Positions 14,966 through 23,550 of a stretch of DNA of 64,000 nt are shown piece after piece. The stretch lies in NCBI GenBank assembly GCA_022072055.1, contig JAJVIK010000004.1:367950-431949 (forward strand), in the 5' to 3' direction. The position numbers and the translations under genes are program-made. The DNA is from a bacterium. Its GTDB lineage: Bacteria > Hinthialibacterota > Hinthialibacteria > OLB16. Under the pieces are notes generated by a model. That model was not told where the DNA came from and did no database searches. It saw nothing but the letters and a program-made list of their open reading frames with translations. How positions within the stretch are numbered: the stretch's first letter is position 1; each line of letters begins with the position of its first letter.

Positions 14966-15114
14966 GCGCGCGCCTCCCGTTCGACGACCATAACGCCCGG
15001 AACAGAACCAACCGTGGGCCCAGTCCAGACTCTCTGTACATCGCAAGCAGTCTGATGACCATTAGATGACACTGTCAAGATCAGATAATGATATTGAAAG
15101 ACTTTCGCCCCTCC

Positions 15115-15135
15115 TTGCCGAGGCATCCTCGGCAA
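15115..15135. repeat. Perfect inverted repeat
   Basis: TTGCCGAGG-CAT-CCTCGGCAA: a 9-bp stem with a 3-base loop in the gap 14966-15234. The GCCGAG/CTCGGC arms resemble those of hairpin copy R5, but the centre differs. No T-run follows, so it is not an obvious terminator. Confidence 0.6.
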
Positions 15136-15234
15136 TAGCGCGTCAAAACCCGCTTGTGGGAATGGGGTTGCGGGGATAACATAAGGTTCATCGACGTTGG
15201 CGTGTTTTGGTCCTTTGGAGGAAGGGAGAACCGG

Positions 15235-15652
15235 ATGCGAGTGTTCTTGGGAAACGGGCCGTGGTGCAGGCCAGGGTATTACGGAGTGCGCGCAGGCTCG
15301 CGCTGGCCGCACTATGAGACGGACTGCAGTGATTACATGCCATTCCCTTCTTACATGGCTACGCCACCGCCCTTCTCCAACGCGAGGGCTTCGAGGTCCT
15401 GACCATTGACGGCATCGCGGAGCGGACCAACGAGGAGGATTACATCTGCCGCGCCTGCGAGTTCCAACCGGACCTGGTCATCCTGGAGGTCTCGACCCCC
15501 TCCATGGAGGTGGACCTTCGCCAGGCGATGGCGATCCGCGAGCGCTGTCCCAACGCAAAAATGGCCTTCGCCGGTCTGCACATGCTGGAGCAGGGAGAAG
15601 ATTTCCTGGCGGGGCATCGCTTTGTTGATCTTACCTTGCGTGGAGAGTATGA
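15235..15652 (+). pseudogene. B12-binding radical-SAM protein, frameshifted 5' fragment
   Basis: ATG 15235 opens MRVFLGNGPWCRPGYYGVRA, the usual N-terminus of B12-binding radical-SAM enzymes. Near 15350 the frame must shift by one base to continue as YATALLQREGFEVLTIDGIA, then QPDLVILEVSTPSMEVDLRQ and FVDLTLRGEYD, the cobalamin-binding Rossmann half of the same family. The fragment ends abruptly at the duplicated hsp20 segment. The entire catalytic half with the CxxxCxxC cluster is absent. It is a double lesion, a frameshift plus a truncation. Confidence 0.8.
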
Positions 15653-15860
15653 CCTCCCGGTGCATGCCGCCCATTTCGATCTTAACATGGTAAGCGTCCG
15701 AGGTTTCATAGATGTCGGTGGGGGGGTGCCATCCGGTCTCGTGGACACGCAGCAGGGTGGCCTTGGGCCGGAGGAAGACTTGGGTCCCGCAGAGCTCGTG
15801 CGGAGAATCGCTTTCCTCGGCGCGAATTCGAGGGGCCAGGTTGTAAGGACGCGCAAGCAT
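15653..15860 (-). pseudogene. Truncated second copy of hsp20 (first 69 codons)
   Basis: The first 69 residues are identical to the intact Hsp20 at 13022-13486. The reading frame then continues for about 100 residues as the antisense of the radical-SAM fragment, down to a stop at 15351. The alpha-crystallin domain is cut early, so chaperone function is lost. The ribosome site and promoter are intact, so a chimeric polypeptide could still be made. Confidence 0.8.
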
Positions 15861-15892
15861 GACCGTCCTCCCGGGGTTGGATCAACGCCTTG

Positions 15893-15922
15893 AGGATAAT
15901 GTGTCTTGCTGGGAGGCGTCAA
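15893..15922 (-). promoter_or_regulatory. Duplicated hsp20 promoter
   Basis: Same TTGACG-18-TATCCT boxes as at 13519-13548, with one substitution in the spacer. It now drives only the chimeric truncated frame. Confidence 0.5.
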
Positions 15923-15989
15923 TATTTGACCGCGCCGCTGAAATTCGGTATCCCTCCTCGATTCACGCTCATCGTGGGAGGTCTGTCGC

Positions 15990-17117
15990 ATGCGCCTGTT
16001 CCCTTTACCGCTCATTCTGATCCTCCCCCTGGCGGTGTGCACATGGGCTGGGGGGGGTGCCACGCTTGTGGTAGCGACCCAATCCTCCTCGGAGGGATCC
16101 AAGGCTCGCGCGGACTTTGTGGGGGATGGTGTCGGGGACCAGGAGGAAATCAACCGAGCCATCCGCGCGCTACCCGAGGCTGGCGGAACCGTGATGCTGA
16201 TGGAAGGGAGCTACGACATCCGCAAGGTGACCGGGACCTTGGGAGGGGTCCTGATCGACCGGAGTTTTGTGACCGTTTCCGGACAAGGGGCGGCGACCAT
16301 GCTCCGTCAAGCGCCGGGACAAAACACGAACGTGGTTCGGATCATCGGCTCGGATGTCGGTTTCATCACGGTCCGGGACCTGGTGGTGGACTGTGACCGG
16401 GACAACAACCCTTACGGAGAGGGGGACCCGAACGTATCTCACGCCCGCTTCGAGTACTGCGGGATCAAGGCTTACCATCAAGCGCCAGGCGGTCCGGGAG
16501 GTGTTCCCAACCACGACATCACCATTGAGGGCTGCCGGGTGCTCAATTCGCGCCGTCTCGGAATCATGCTTGAAGGCTCGAACATGAAGGTCCTCAACAA
16601 TGTGCTCGGAAACGCTTTCTCCGACTCGGTGGAAATCCTCACCGGGCCGGGGGAGATTCGCGGGAACTACGCGGAAATCACGGGACGAACGCATGTCGCC
16701 ATCGGCAGCGATCGGGGAAACTCGATCCTGATGTCCGACAACATAATCCATGTGAAGAAGGGAGGCCATCTCGACATCGGGTTTCGCTCCTGGGCCGCCT
16801 CGGACCGTCATGTCATCTCCGGGAATGTCCTCACGGTTGAAGAGGGCGGAAAGTGCGAGATGGCCATGGACATTCGGGGCGAGGGCGCGGCGGTCACCGG
16901 GAACTGTGTTCATTCCGCAAGCCCGGAGGCTCCAGTCCGAATTCATATCGGCGCTGGGAATACAGTCCTCACCGGAAATGTTCTGGAAAATGTTCGAATC
17001 GAGGTGGAGGATCAGACCGGTTCAAACAAGCCGATCCTGATCCGAAACAACATCTTGGAAAACTCACGGATCGAACACACGCAGGGAAATCTGATCGCGG
17101 AGGAGACGCCCGACTGA
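15990..17117 (+). CDS. Secreted right-handed beta-helix protein
   Basis: The 375-residue protein has a signal peptide (residues 1-24) and GGGAGG before the start. The N-terminus (GDGVGDQEEINRAIRALPEAGGTVML) is the pectate-lyase-3/glycosyl-hydrolase-28-like opening, and the remainder repeats beta-helix turns such as NHDITIEGCRVLNSRRLGIML and GNAFSDSVEILTG. Such proteins bind or cleave polysaccharide at the cell surface. No specific catalytic residues are recognisable, so activity is unassigned. It is convergent with the next gene, with only 14 bases between stops. Confidence 0.8.
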   Translation: MRLFPLPLILILPLAVCTWAGGGATLVVATQSSSEGSKARADFVGDGVGDQEEINRAIRALPEAGGTVMLMEGSYDIRKVTGTLGGVLIDRSFVTVSGQGAATMLRQAPGQNTNVVRIIGSDVGFITVRDLVVDCDRDNNPYGEGDPNVSHARFEYCGIKAYHQAPGGPGGVPNHDITIEGCRVLNSRRLGIMLEGSNMKVLNNVLGNAFSDSVEILTGPGEIRGNYAEITGRTHVAIGSDRGNSILMSDNIIHVKKGGHLDIGFRSWAASDRHVISGNVLTVEEGGKCEMAMDIRGEGAAVTGNCVHSASPEAPVRIHIGAGNTVLTGNVLENVRIEVEDQTGSNKPILIRNNILENSRIEHTQGNLIAEETPD

Positions 17118-17131
17118 GTCCCGGCCTGTCC

Positions 17132-19411
17132 TCACAAACCCTGCGTTCTCTTCAACCGACGCCAATCGAGGGAGATCGACTTGAGGTTCGGTGGGATGTC
17201 CGAGTCTTCGCCGAGGACCACGCCCTCCATCCGGCCCGTGGAGTTCCGCCAGACCGCCAGATCGAGGGGTCGCTCCGGTTTGAGCTCGGTGGACCCCACT
17301 CTGAAGCGCTTGAGCCCCCCGGCGGCCAGCGCTTCCAGTTCCCCCGACTTCGAGAGACGAATGCCGACAACGCCGGCGGCCTCGACCTCCACGCGATGCC
17401 CGTTCACCATCGTGGCGCACCGAATCGAGTCCCCGGAGACCTCATTCGCTCCCGACACCAGGATGACCGTGCCGTCAAGGAGACGGGCGGTTCCGCGCGT
17501 GGGTGGCGCCACCGAGGACGGCCCGAAACCGGTGAGCTTGCCGGTGGCCTCGAATTGCCTGGGCGCCCCGCGCGCGGCAAGGTCGGCAATCACCTGCTCA
17601 ACCCCTTGAGACCCATCCGACAGCGCGACCATCCCTTCCGGAAGGGCGGCATTCCCGTCGAAAGGCTGGGCGTCAAAATCCATGGTCCAATCCCCGACAC
17701 GGTAGAGCGCGGTCTTCCCGGCGCTTGCGCTTTGAAAGAACTTCGCGGTCGAGGGGCTCTCGAATTCCGAATGATACAGGATAACCGCCTGATACCGTTG
17801 AGGTCCGTAGCGGACAAGACCCTCCTCGGAGACCTTGAGGGAGCCATTCTCAATCTCCGAAGAAGGGATCAGATCGGCGGGGTAGCCCGCGCTCCAAAGC
17901 GCGTCGGCCAGGGCCATGCCGACATCATCATAAACCGGCCCCGCCCAGTTCATCGCGGCGGAGTGTCCAAACACCACCGCGACCGGACAGTCCAGGGGAC
18001 TTCCGGAGATCAGGTCCAAAAGATGTATTCGCTCCTGAGCGGTCACCAAGTCGGCCTTCAGCAGCGCGCTGTAAGCGCCGTGCCTGGGCATGTCGAAGCC
18101 AACCGGGTAGAGCGGATGGACATTGACCCGTCCTCCAGCGAGCGCGGAAGACCAGATCTGGGTTTCGTAATCCTCCACATCCGAGGAGTAGTACATGTTG
18201 TACCACACTGGGCTGTTCCATTTCTTGGACAAGGAGGTCCGCACACAAAATGGGGTGGTTTCGTCGGTTTGGGCAAAGTCGCGCCGGGCAATCCACCAAT
18301 CGAGACCGTTCTTCTTGAACTCGCGACGGTCCGGGAAGGGATACCAGGTGGGATGGGTGGCCACCAGCGCGGTGGCGCCGAAAACCTCCTTGGTGACCTC
18401 ATGGAAATGGGTTTCGATGGCCCCGTTGCGTTCATGGCAGAGGCGCGTGAAATGGTTGATGGCGCGACGCCGGTTCGCTTCCCTACCCTTTTCGCCGAAG
18501 GTCATCAGAAGCGCGTCCCGGATGAAATCTCCTCCCCCTGTGTGTTCCTTGTACGCCTCGGCGAGGAATGGGGAATACCAATAATCATCCTTCTTCGGGG
18601 CGCCGTCAAAGCAGGGCGGGAACCCCCATTCGTCCTTACAGACACCGACAATCCCGCTGTCTCGATAGGTCTCGATCAACTCGCGCTGAAAGGCGTCGAG
18701 ATGGGGCGCGAAGACATCCGGCGTCAGATGGGTGAACGCGACCACCGCGCAGGCCTTGCGGAACTTCTCTGATTGTTGAGCCTGAAACCGAAGGCTGACC
18801 CGTTCGGGAGTGGATTCGAGAACCTGATACCGATCCGGAGGAACCTCGGTCACGGTTTCCGGGAGGATTCCGTCGTTTCCTTTTTCATATGAATAGACCC
18901 GAAGCAGCTCGCCGGCGAGCGGGATATAGTGGGTTGTGTTGAAGGTGTAGTGGTCGCTGAGGTCCTGGCTCTCGACTTTGAGGATGGCTTCGCCCTGGGC
19001 ATTGAGATCGACCTCACGAAGACAGAGCATCCGCTGCAGTTCATCCGGATATCTCGCGTGGAAGGCCCTTCGCGCCAAGCGAACATCCAGATCCATCGCG
19101 AGGGCGATTCCCTTCTCCCGCGCATACCGCGCCGCGGCGCTGATCTGATCCCGGACCTCCGGGTCCGCCAGTTCCCTGAGCGGAACCCGCAGGCTGGTGG
19201 TGAGGATCTCATAGGGGGAATGCTCGGCGAATAGGTTGATGGCCTCCTTGTAACCCTCGGCTTCAAACTCGGCGGAGTGCCAAAACCAGCAGCCGAGGGC
19301 GGGGGGAGGCGAGGTTACGCGGCGCCAACCCGAGGGCATCGACCAGGCGCCCGCAGCCAGGAGGAGCGTCAGGTAGAGAAAGCAAGAGGAATGAGCGTGT
19401 GAGCTTAGCAC
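17132..19411 (-). CDS. Large secreted protein, possible glycoside hydrolase
   Basis: The 759-residue protein has a signal peptide (residues 1-24). The body begins with alternating strands and helices (EILTTSLRVPLRELADPEVR, then ALAMDLDVRLARRAF), as in a TIM barrel. An acidic loop GVCKDEWGFPPCFDG lies at about 250-265 and could hold a catalytic acid. A second Rossmann-like domain (VYDDVGMALADALWSAGYPADL) and beta-sandwich C-terminus follow. This domain order resembles GH42-like secreted glycosidases, but no diagnostic motif is present, so the enzymatic call is tentative. It probably degrades environmental sugars. Confidence 0.55.
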   Translation of the reverse strand: MLSSHAHSSCFLYLTLLLAAGAWSMPSGWRRVTSPPPALGCWFWHSAEFEAEGYKEAINLFAEHSPYEILTTSLRVPLRELADPEVRDQISAAARYAREKGIALAMDLDVRLARRAFHARYPDELQRMLCLREVDLNAQGEAILKVESQDLSDHYTFNTTHYIPLAGELLRVYSYEKGNDGILPETVTEVPPDRYQVLESTPERVSLRFQAQQSEKFRKACAVVAFTHLTPDVFAPHLDAFQRELIETYRDSGIVGVCKDEWGFPPCFDGAPKKDDYWYSPFLAEAYKEHTGGGDFIRDALLMTFGEKGREANRRRAINHFTRLCHERNGAIETHFHEVTKEVFGATALVATHPTWYPFPDRREFKKNGLDWWIARRDFAQTDETTPFCVRTSLSKKWNSPVWYNMYYSSDVEDYETQIWSSALAGGRVNVHPLYPVGFDMPRHGAYSALLKADLVTAQERIHLLDLISGSPLDCPVAVVFGHSAAMNWAGPVYDDVGMALADALWSAGYPADLIPSSEIENGSLKVSEEGLVRYGPQRYQAVILYHSEFESPSTAKFFQSASAGKTALYRVGDWTMDFDAQPFDGNAALPEGMVALSDGSQGVEQVIADLAARGAPRQFEATGKLTGFGPSSVAPPTRGTARLLDGTVILVSGANEVSGDSIRCATMVNGHRVEVEAAGVVGIRLSKSGELEALAAGGLKRFRVGSTELKPERPLDLAVWRNSTGRMEGVVLGEDSDIPPNLKSISLDWRRLKRTQGL

Positions 19412-19451
19412 AGGTCAGGAGGATCCCACGGCCACATTGGCCGGAGGTGAT

Positions 19452-21098
19452 CTAGTCAAAGAGGTTCCCCTGTCGATGTAGGGTGTGGGAGAGGTGCGGC
19501 CATTGTCGAATAAACGACCACGCGGAGACTCTCCCCAATTCGTTTGGTTCGATCTTGTTGAGACCCCCCCCATATACTCGGCCTTCTCCTCGAAGTTCGC
19601 TGGCGGTAATCTGATTGAGCAGGTGGAACACATCGGCGTATAAACTACTGTCTCGGCTCAGCAACACCGCGAGTTCGTGGGTCGGATAGAGCATGAGGTA
19701 AAGGTTCGTGCAAATGGCCCGCGAACGATTCCAGATGAATCGAAAGGGTCGCTTTAGATCGGACCCCCGCCCCATATATGTGCAAAGGAATGGAGCGGGC
19801 GCGCGCTGCTCCTGCTTGTACCATGGGGTGCGCTTTCCGACGAGATAACCATCCTTGATTCCAAGCGACTCGGCGGTTTGGAGGTATTCCCACAGCGGCG
19901 GGTGGCGGTCCTTAAGGATCCGTTCAGGCAGGTCGCAGTCAATGAGGCAAAGCGGACGGTCGATGAGCGGATAGCCGGCTTCATCGGCATCGACAACCGT
20001 GACTTTGAGGTGGCGCGGGCTGGGAAGGATGGGGCGAATGTAAGGGTCGGGGAGGCCACGCCGGTTGGCATCCGAGTGGTCGAGGATAAAAAAACTGTTG
20101 CTCCCCGTGGCAATCCCACGCTGGATGCGGAAAAGGTCGCCAAGCCTCGGTCCTTCCGCATCGGCGGAGATTCGTCGGTCGTTCTTGGCGTGAACCGGAT
20201 ACATTGTCCATTTCCGGGAGCAACGTAATTCCTTCAGCGAGACGCGGTCTTTTGAAGACGGCGACCCGAGCGAGCCCCCGAAGGTGAACTCCACCTCGTG
20301 CTCAGATGAAGGCGCCGCTTTACGGAAGACCAGCACGACTGATGAAACGAGCGCGTCGCCGAACTGAATGTCGCCTGGATCGAAGCGATGTACCCGGATC
20401 AAGGTTACACGATTCGTCAAGAAATATTTGAGTGCTTCGCCATAGTTGACGTCCATGAATTCCGAAGGAATGAGCCACGCGGCGTAGCCACCGTCCTCCA
20501 TCCAGGCGGTGGCAAGCAGAAGGAAGTAGACGTACAGGCCCGCAAGACCGCTAACCTCCAGGCCAGTCATCCGGTACGCAAGGGCTTGCAAACGTTCCTT
20601 TTCGCCACGTCCTAGATGGTGATGCCGCACATAGGGCGGGTTCGCAAGGATAAGGTTTGGGGAGAAACGGATTGAGCCATCGGCAACGACGCGGGTGAAG
20701 TCATCTCGAACAACCTCAAGGCCAGCATTCCCCCAAAGGTCGCGGGCAGCTTCGCTGAACGCAGGGTCAAGTTCGATTCCGACTGCACGTTCGAGCCCCT
20801 CCGAGCCAAAAACCGACAGCGCCGCCGAGAAGAAACTGCCCGTACCGATCGACGGATCGGCGAACCGAATCGGATGAAACGAATTCCCCGCAACGGACAG
20901 CACATAGCGGGCAATTTCCACAGCAAGGTCGTTCGGCGTGGCGAATTGGCCCAATCGGTTTCGGTCGCCTCCTGACCGGCGCGAATCGAGATCCTCCTGA
21001 ACAACCCGACGACGCGCCTCGATTGAATTGTTCTGGTGGTGGACGATCACGGGTTCTACAGCCCCAGTTTTAGAAGATCTTCGATCCGGTGCTCCCAC
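19452..21098 (-). CDS. XamI/Eco57I-type N6-adenine DNA methyltransferase
   Basis: The 548-residue enzyme has the gamma-class methyltransferase order: LGQFATPNDLAVEIARYVL, SAM motif I FADPSIGTGSFFSAAL, motif III/IV region and catalytic NPPYVRHHHLG at about 155. A specificity-like C-terminal half contains RIQRGIATGSNSFFIL. It methylates adenine in the site recognised by its partner nuclease. The start overlaps the end of the nuclease gene by 43 bases, so expression is tightly linked. The known XamI family recognises GTCGAC; whether this pair does is an inference. Confidence 0.85.
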   Translation of the reverse strand: MGAPDRRSSKTGAVEPVIVHHQNNSIEARRRVVQEDLDSRRSGGDRNRLGQFATPNDLAVEIARYVLSVAGNSFHPIRFADPSIGTGSFFSAALSVFGSEGLERAVGIELDPAFSEAARDLWGNAGLEVVRDDFTRVVADGSIRFSPNLILANPPYVRHHHLGRGEKERLQALAYRMTGLEVSGLAGLYVYFLLLATAWMEDGGYAAWLIPSEFMDVNYGEALKYFLTNRVTLIRVHRFDPGDIQFGDALVSSVVLVFRKAAPSSEHEVEFTFGGSLGSPSSKDRVSLKELRCSRKWTMYPVHAKNDRRISADAEGPRLGDLFRIQRGIATGSNSFFILDHSDANRRGLPDPYIRPILPSPRHLKVTVVDADEAGYPLIDRPLCLIDCDLPERILKDRHPPLWEYLQTAESLGIKDGYLVGKRTPWYKQEQRAPAPFLCTYMGRGSDLKRPFRFIWNRSRAICTNLYLMLYPTHELAVLLSRDSSLYADVFHLLNQITASELRGEGRVYGGGLNKIEPNELGRVSAWSFIRQWPHLSHTLHRQGNLFD

Positions 21099-22015
21099 AC
21101 CCAGTCTAATCCCTCGGCGGCCTCATAGCCAAGATAGTCGCTGCCAAAGTACCCACACAGAAAGAGGACAAGCTGCACCTTGGCGCCGTAAGCGGCCTGG
21201 AGCTGGTGGATCTTCATCGCCTCCTCTTTCCGCCTCTTGTTCGTGTTCGTGAAGTCCCCAGCTGACTTCGCTTCTATGAGAATCGGCAAGATGTCTTTAC
21301 GCGGGTTCTTGGGCTGAATCACCACGTCGATCGGGATGTTAACCTTGAGCGTCTTTCCTACAGGCACATTCATGCGGAACGTATAGGTGGCCGGCTCCAT
21401 CTCCTGGAGGGTCAATTCGCTAGGGTGCGCGCGCCTGCGGTAACCGAGCTTGTTCAGGAAGTCTCCGATCTTGGTAAGCTGCCGCTGCTCCTGGGCGTTA
21501 CGCACAATAGGGTTGGCCACGGCGCCACAAAGTCGGTCCGCGACAATTGTTGAAGCCCGGTCGCGCTCATGGTTTGTCGGCTTCTTGCCCCTGTCGAGCC
21601 AGGGGAAAATGTCACGGTCCAGGAGTCTGTTGAGGACTAGGCAGACCGAGGTCAGGTGGACCAGGAGAATCTCTTCATTCATGCGGGGAGCGATCTTGCC
21701 CTCCTCCATTTTCCCGATGAGTGACTTGTTGGCGTTCGATAGCCCAACAAGCCGGTCCACGGCAAGCGGTGGGGCGGTGCACATGCGGAGCGTCGGCAGG
21801 GCGCCAGGGTTGGCCTTTAGTCGGTCGGGCTGCAAGTTTCTGAGGTCATTTGTTGCAAGGAGTGCTGCCTTTACTTGCTCAGTTGTCTGGAGACGAGTAG
21901 CGCGGAACGCCTTTGGGGCGAAGCGCATGAACCATTCGTTGAACTGGTCAACCGACGCCGCAATGTCGGCTTTCCAAAAGTGTGGTTTGTCAGCGTTGAT
22001 TCGCTCGAACGTCAT
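21056..22015 (-). CDS. XamI-family type II restriction endonuclease
   Basis: The 319-residue protein starts at ATG 22015. That start is supported by a promoter at 22056-22083 that would exclude the longer frame. The opening INADKPHFWKADIAASVDQF then NEWFMRFAPKAFRATR matches the XamI restriction enzyme family. The C-terminal half contains the probable PD-(D/E)xK nuclease signature in PIDVVIQPKNPRKDILPILI-EAKSAGDFTN, the E-x-K being the metal site. It cuts unmethylated foreign DNA. It precedes and overlaps its methyltransferase. Confidence 0.85.
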   Translation of the reverse strand: MTFERINADKPHFWKADIAASVDQFNEWFMRFAPKAFRATRLQTTEQVKAALLATNDLRNLQPDRLKANPGALPTLRMCTAPPLAVDRLVGLSNANKSLIGKMEEGKIAPRMNEEILLVHLTSVCLVLNRLLDRDIFPWLDRGKKPTNHERDRASTIVADRLCGAVANPIVRNAQEQRQLTKIGDFLNKLGYRRRAHPSELTLQEMEPATYTFRMNVPVGKTLKVNIPIDVVIQPKNPRKDILPILIEAKSAGDFTNTNKRRKEEAMKIHQLQAAYGAKVQLVLFLCGYFGSDYLGYEAAEGLDWVWEHRIEDLLKLGL

Positions 22016-22055
22016 GAAGCCAATGTCCCTCGGCCGCTTTGATTTGAGCACATGG

Positions 22056-22083
22056 AATCTACCACAGGGTCCGACAGATTCAA
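22056..22083 (-). promoter_or_regulatory. Promoter of the restriction-modification operon
   Basis: On the minus strand, TTGAAT (22078-22083), 16 bases, TAGATT (22056-22061). It gives a leader of roughly 34 bases before ATG 22015. I see no C-protein box or inverted operator. Confidence 0.45.
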
Positions 22084-22170
22084 TCCGAGGTTTCGAGGCG
22101 GAGGGCGGGGATAGTGGATCCTCCACCCCCATCAGTGGAACTCCCTCGTGGAATCCCCTACTCTTCCCCC

Positions 22171-23550
22171 ATGAGCAAGGCTCCCTACACCGTGGCCATT
22201 GTCGGTCGCCCGAATGTCGGTAAATCCACTCTCTTCAATCGCCTGGTGGGGCATCGCGTCTCGATCGTGGATGATCGACCGGGAGTCACCCGCGATGTGA
22301 TTGCCCGAACCTTCGAGTGGAACGGAGTCCCCATCCGCTTCCTCGACACCGGCGGCTATGAGACATCCTCCTCCGGCGAGATCGAGGTCAATGTGCGCCG
22401 TCACATCGCCGAGGCGGTGGAGCTCGCGGACGCCCTGGTCCTGGTCGTGGACATCACCACGGGACCCACCGCCGAGGATGAAGAGGCGGTGGGCTTTGTC
22501 CGCCGCTGTGGAAGACCGCTGGTGCTTGCGGTCAATAAGGCCGACACCGCCAAACGCGAGCAAGAGGGTCTGGCTGATTTCCTGCACTGGGGTTTCGACC
22601 GGGTGGAAACCGTCTCGGCCCTGCACGGAACCGGGACGGGGGATTTGCTCGACGCCATTGTCGAGATGCTCCCCGACCGCCCCGCGGAAATTGAAGCCGG
22701 GGATGATGAGAAGATCATCCGAGTCGCGTTGGTGGGGCGCCCGAACGTGGGGAAATCAACGCTCCTCAATCGCATGGTGGGTCACCAGAGGTCCCTGGTG
22801 TCCAGCATCCCCGGGACAACGCGCGACCCGGTCGACACGCTGGTGGAGCATGACGGGCAGTTGTTCCTGCTGGTGGACACGGCGGGAATCCGTCGGCGCG
22901 GAAAGATCAAGGACATTGAGAAATTCGCGGTGACACGCGGCCTGCTCGCCATTGACCGCGCCGATGTGGTCCTGCTGCTCATCGACGCCTCGGAGGGGCT
23001 TACCGAAACCGACGCCCATGTCTTCGGGCTGGCGCACGAGGCCGGACGAGCGGCTGTGATTGTGGCCAACAAATGGGACCTGGTGGAAAAAGACAGCGAC
23101 ACCGCGGGCGCCAGCGCGAAGGACATCTACAGAAACCTGAAGTTCCTTCGCCACTGCCCGATCCAATTCATCAGCGCGCAAACGGGCCAACGGGTTCCGC
23201 GATTGTGGGATGAAATCCGAAAGGTTCACACTGCTTACTCCCATCGGATCTCCACGCCCGCGCTGAACGAACGCCTCAAGGAGTGGGTCAACCATCGCCC
23301 GCCGCACGGCATCCGGGGGATCCTTCCGAAGATTCTGTATATCACTCAGGTGTCCACCAAGCCCCCCACATTCGCCCTGTTTGTCCGCAATCCCCAAGGG
23401 CTGCATCTGACCTACAAACGTTATCTGGTGAACCGAATGCGCGAGACTTTCGATTTCACGGGGACTCCCATTCGCCTGTTGGTCCGCGAGAACCGGGGGC
23501 GTGGGAAGCTGGAAACGCCCGGAGCGCCCGAGGCGATTGAAGCGCTATGA
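22171..23550 (+). CDS. der: Ribosome-assembly GTPase Der (EngA)
   Basis: The 459-residue protein has two tandem GTPase domains, the hallmark of Der. The first has GRPNVGKSTLFN (about residue 11), DRPGVTRD, DTGG and NKAD; the second has GRPNVGKSTLLN (about 190), SIPGTTRDP, DTAGIRRRG and NKWD. A C-terminal KH-like domain ends the protein. Der is essential for 50S subunit maturation. ATG 22171 (MSKAPYTVAIVG) is the natural start. The gntR gene begins within its stop codon (ATGA). Confidence 0.97.
   Translation: MSKAPYTVAIVGRPNVGKSTLFNRLVGHRVSIVDDRPGVTRDVIARTFEWNGVPIRFLDTGGYETSSSGEIEVNVRRHIAEAVELADALVLVVDITTGPTAEDEEAVGFVRRCGRPLVLAVNKADTAKREQEGLADFLHWGFDRVETVSALHGTGTGDLLDAIVEMLPDRPAEIEAGDDEKIIRVALVGRPNVGKSTLLNRMVGHQRSLVSSIPGTTRDPVDTLVEHDGQLFLLVDTAGIRRRGKIKDIEKFAVTRGLLAIDRADVVLLLIDASEGLTETDAHVFGLAHEAGRAAVIVANKWDLVEKDSDTAGASAKDIYRNLKFLRHCPIQFISAQTGQRVPRLWDEIRKVHTAYSHRISTPALNERLKEWVNHRPPHGIRGILPKILYITQVSTKPPTFALFVRNPQGLHLTYKRYLVNRMRETFDFTGTPIRLLVRENRGRGKLETPGAPEAIEAL

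Larger units (their letters stand above)
15653..15931. repeat. 279-bp direct repeat, copy 2
   Basis: Second copy of the repeat at 13279-13557. Of seven substitutions, four fall in coding sequence and all four are third-codon-position synonymous changes. Confidence 0.9.
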
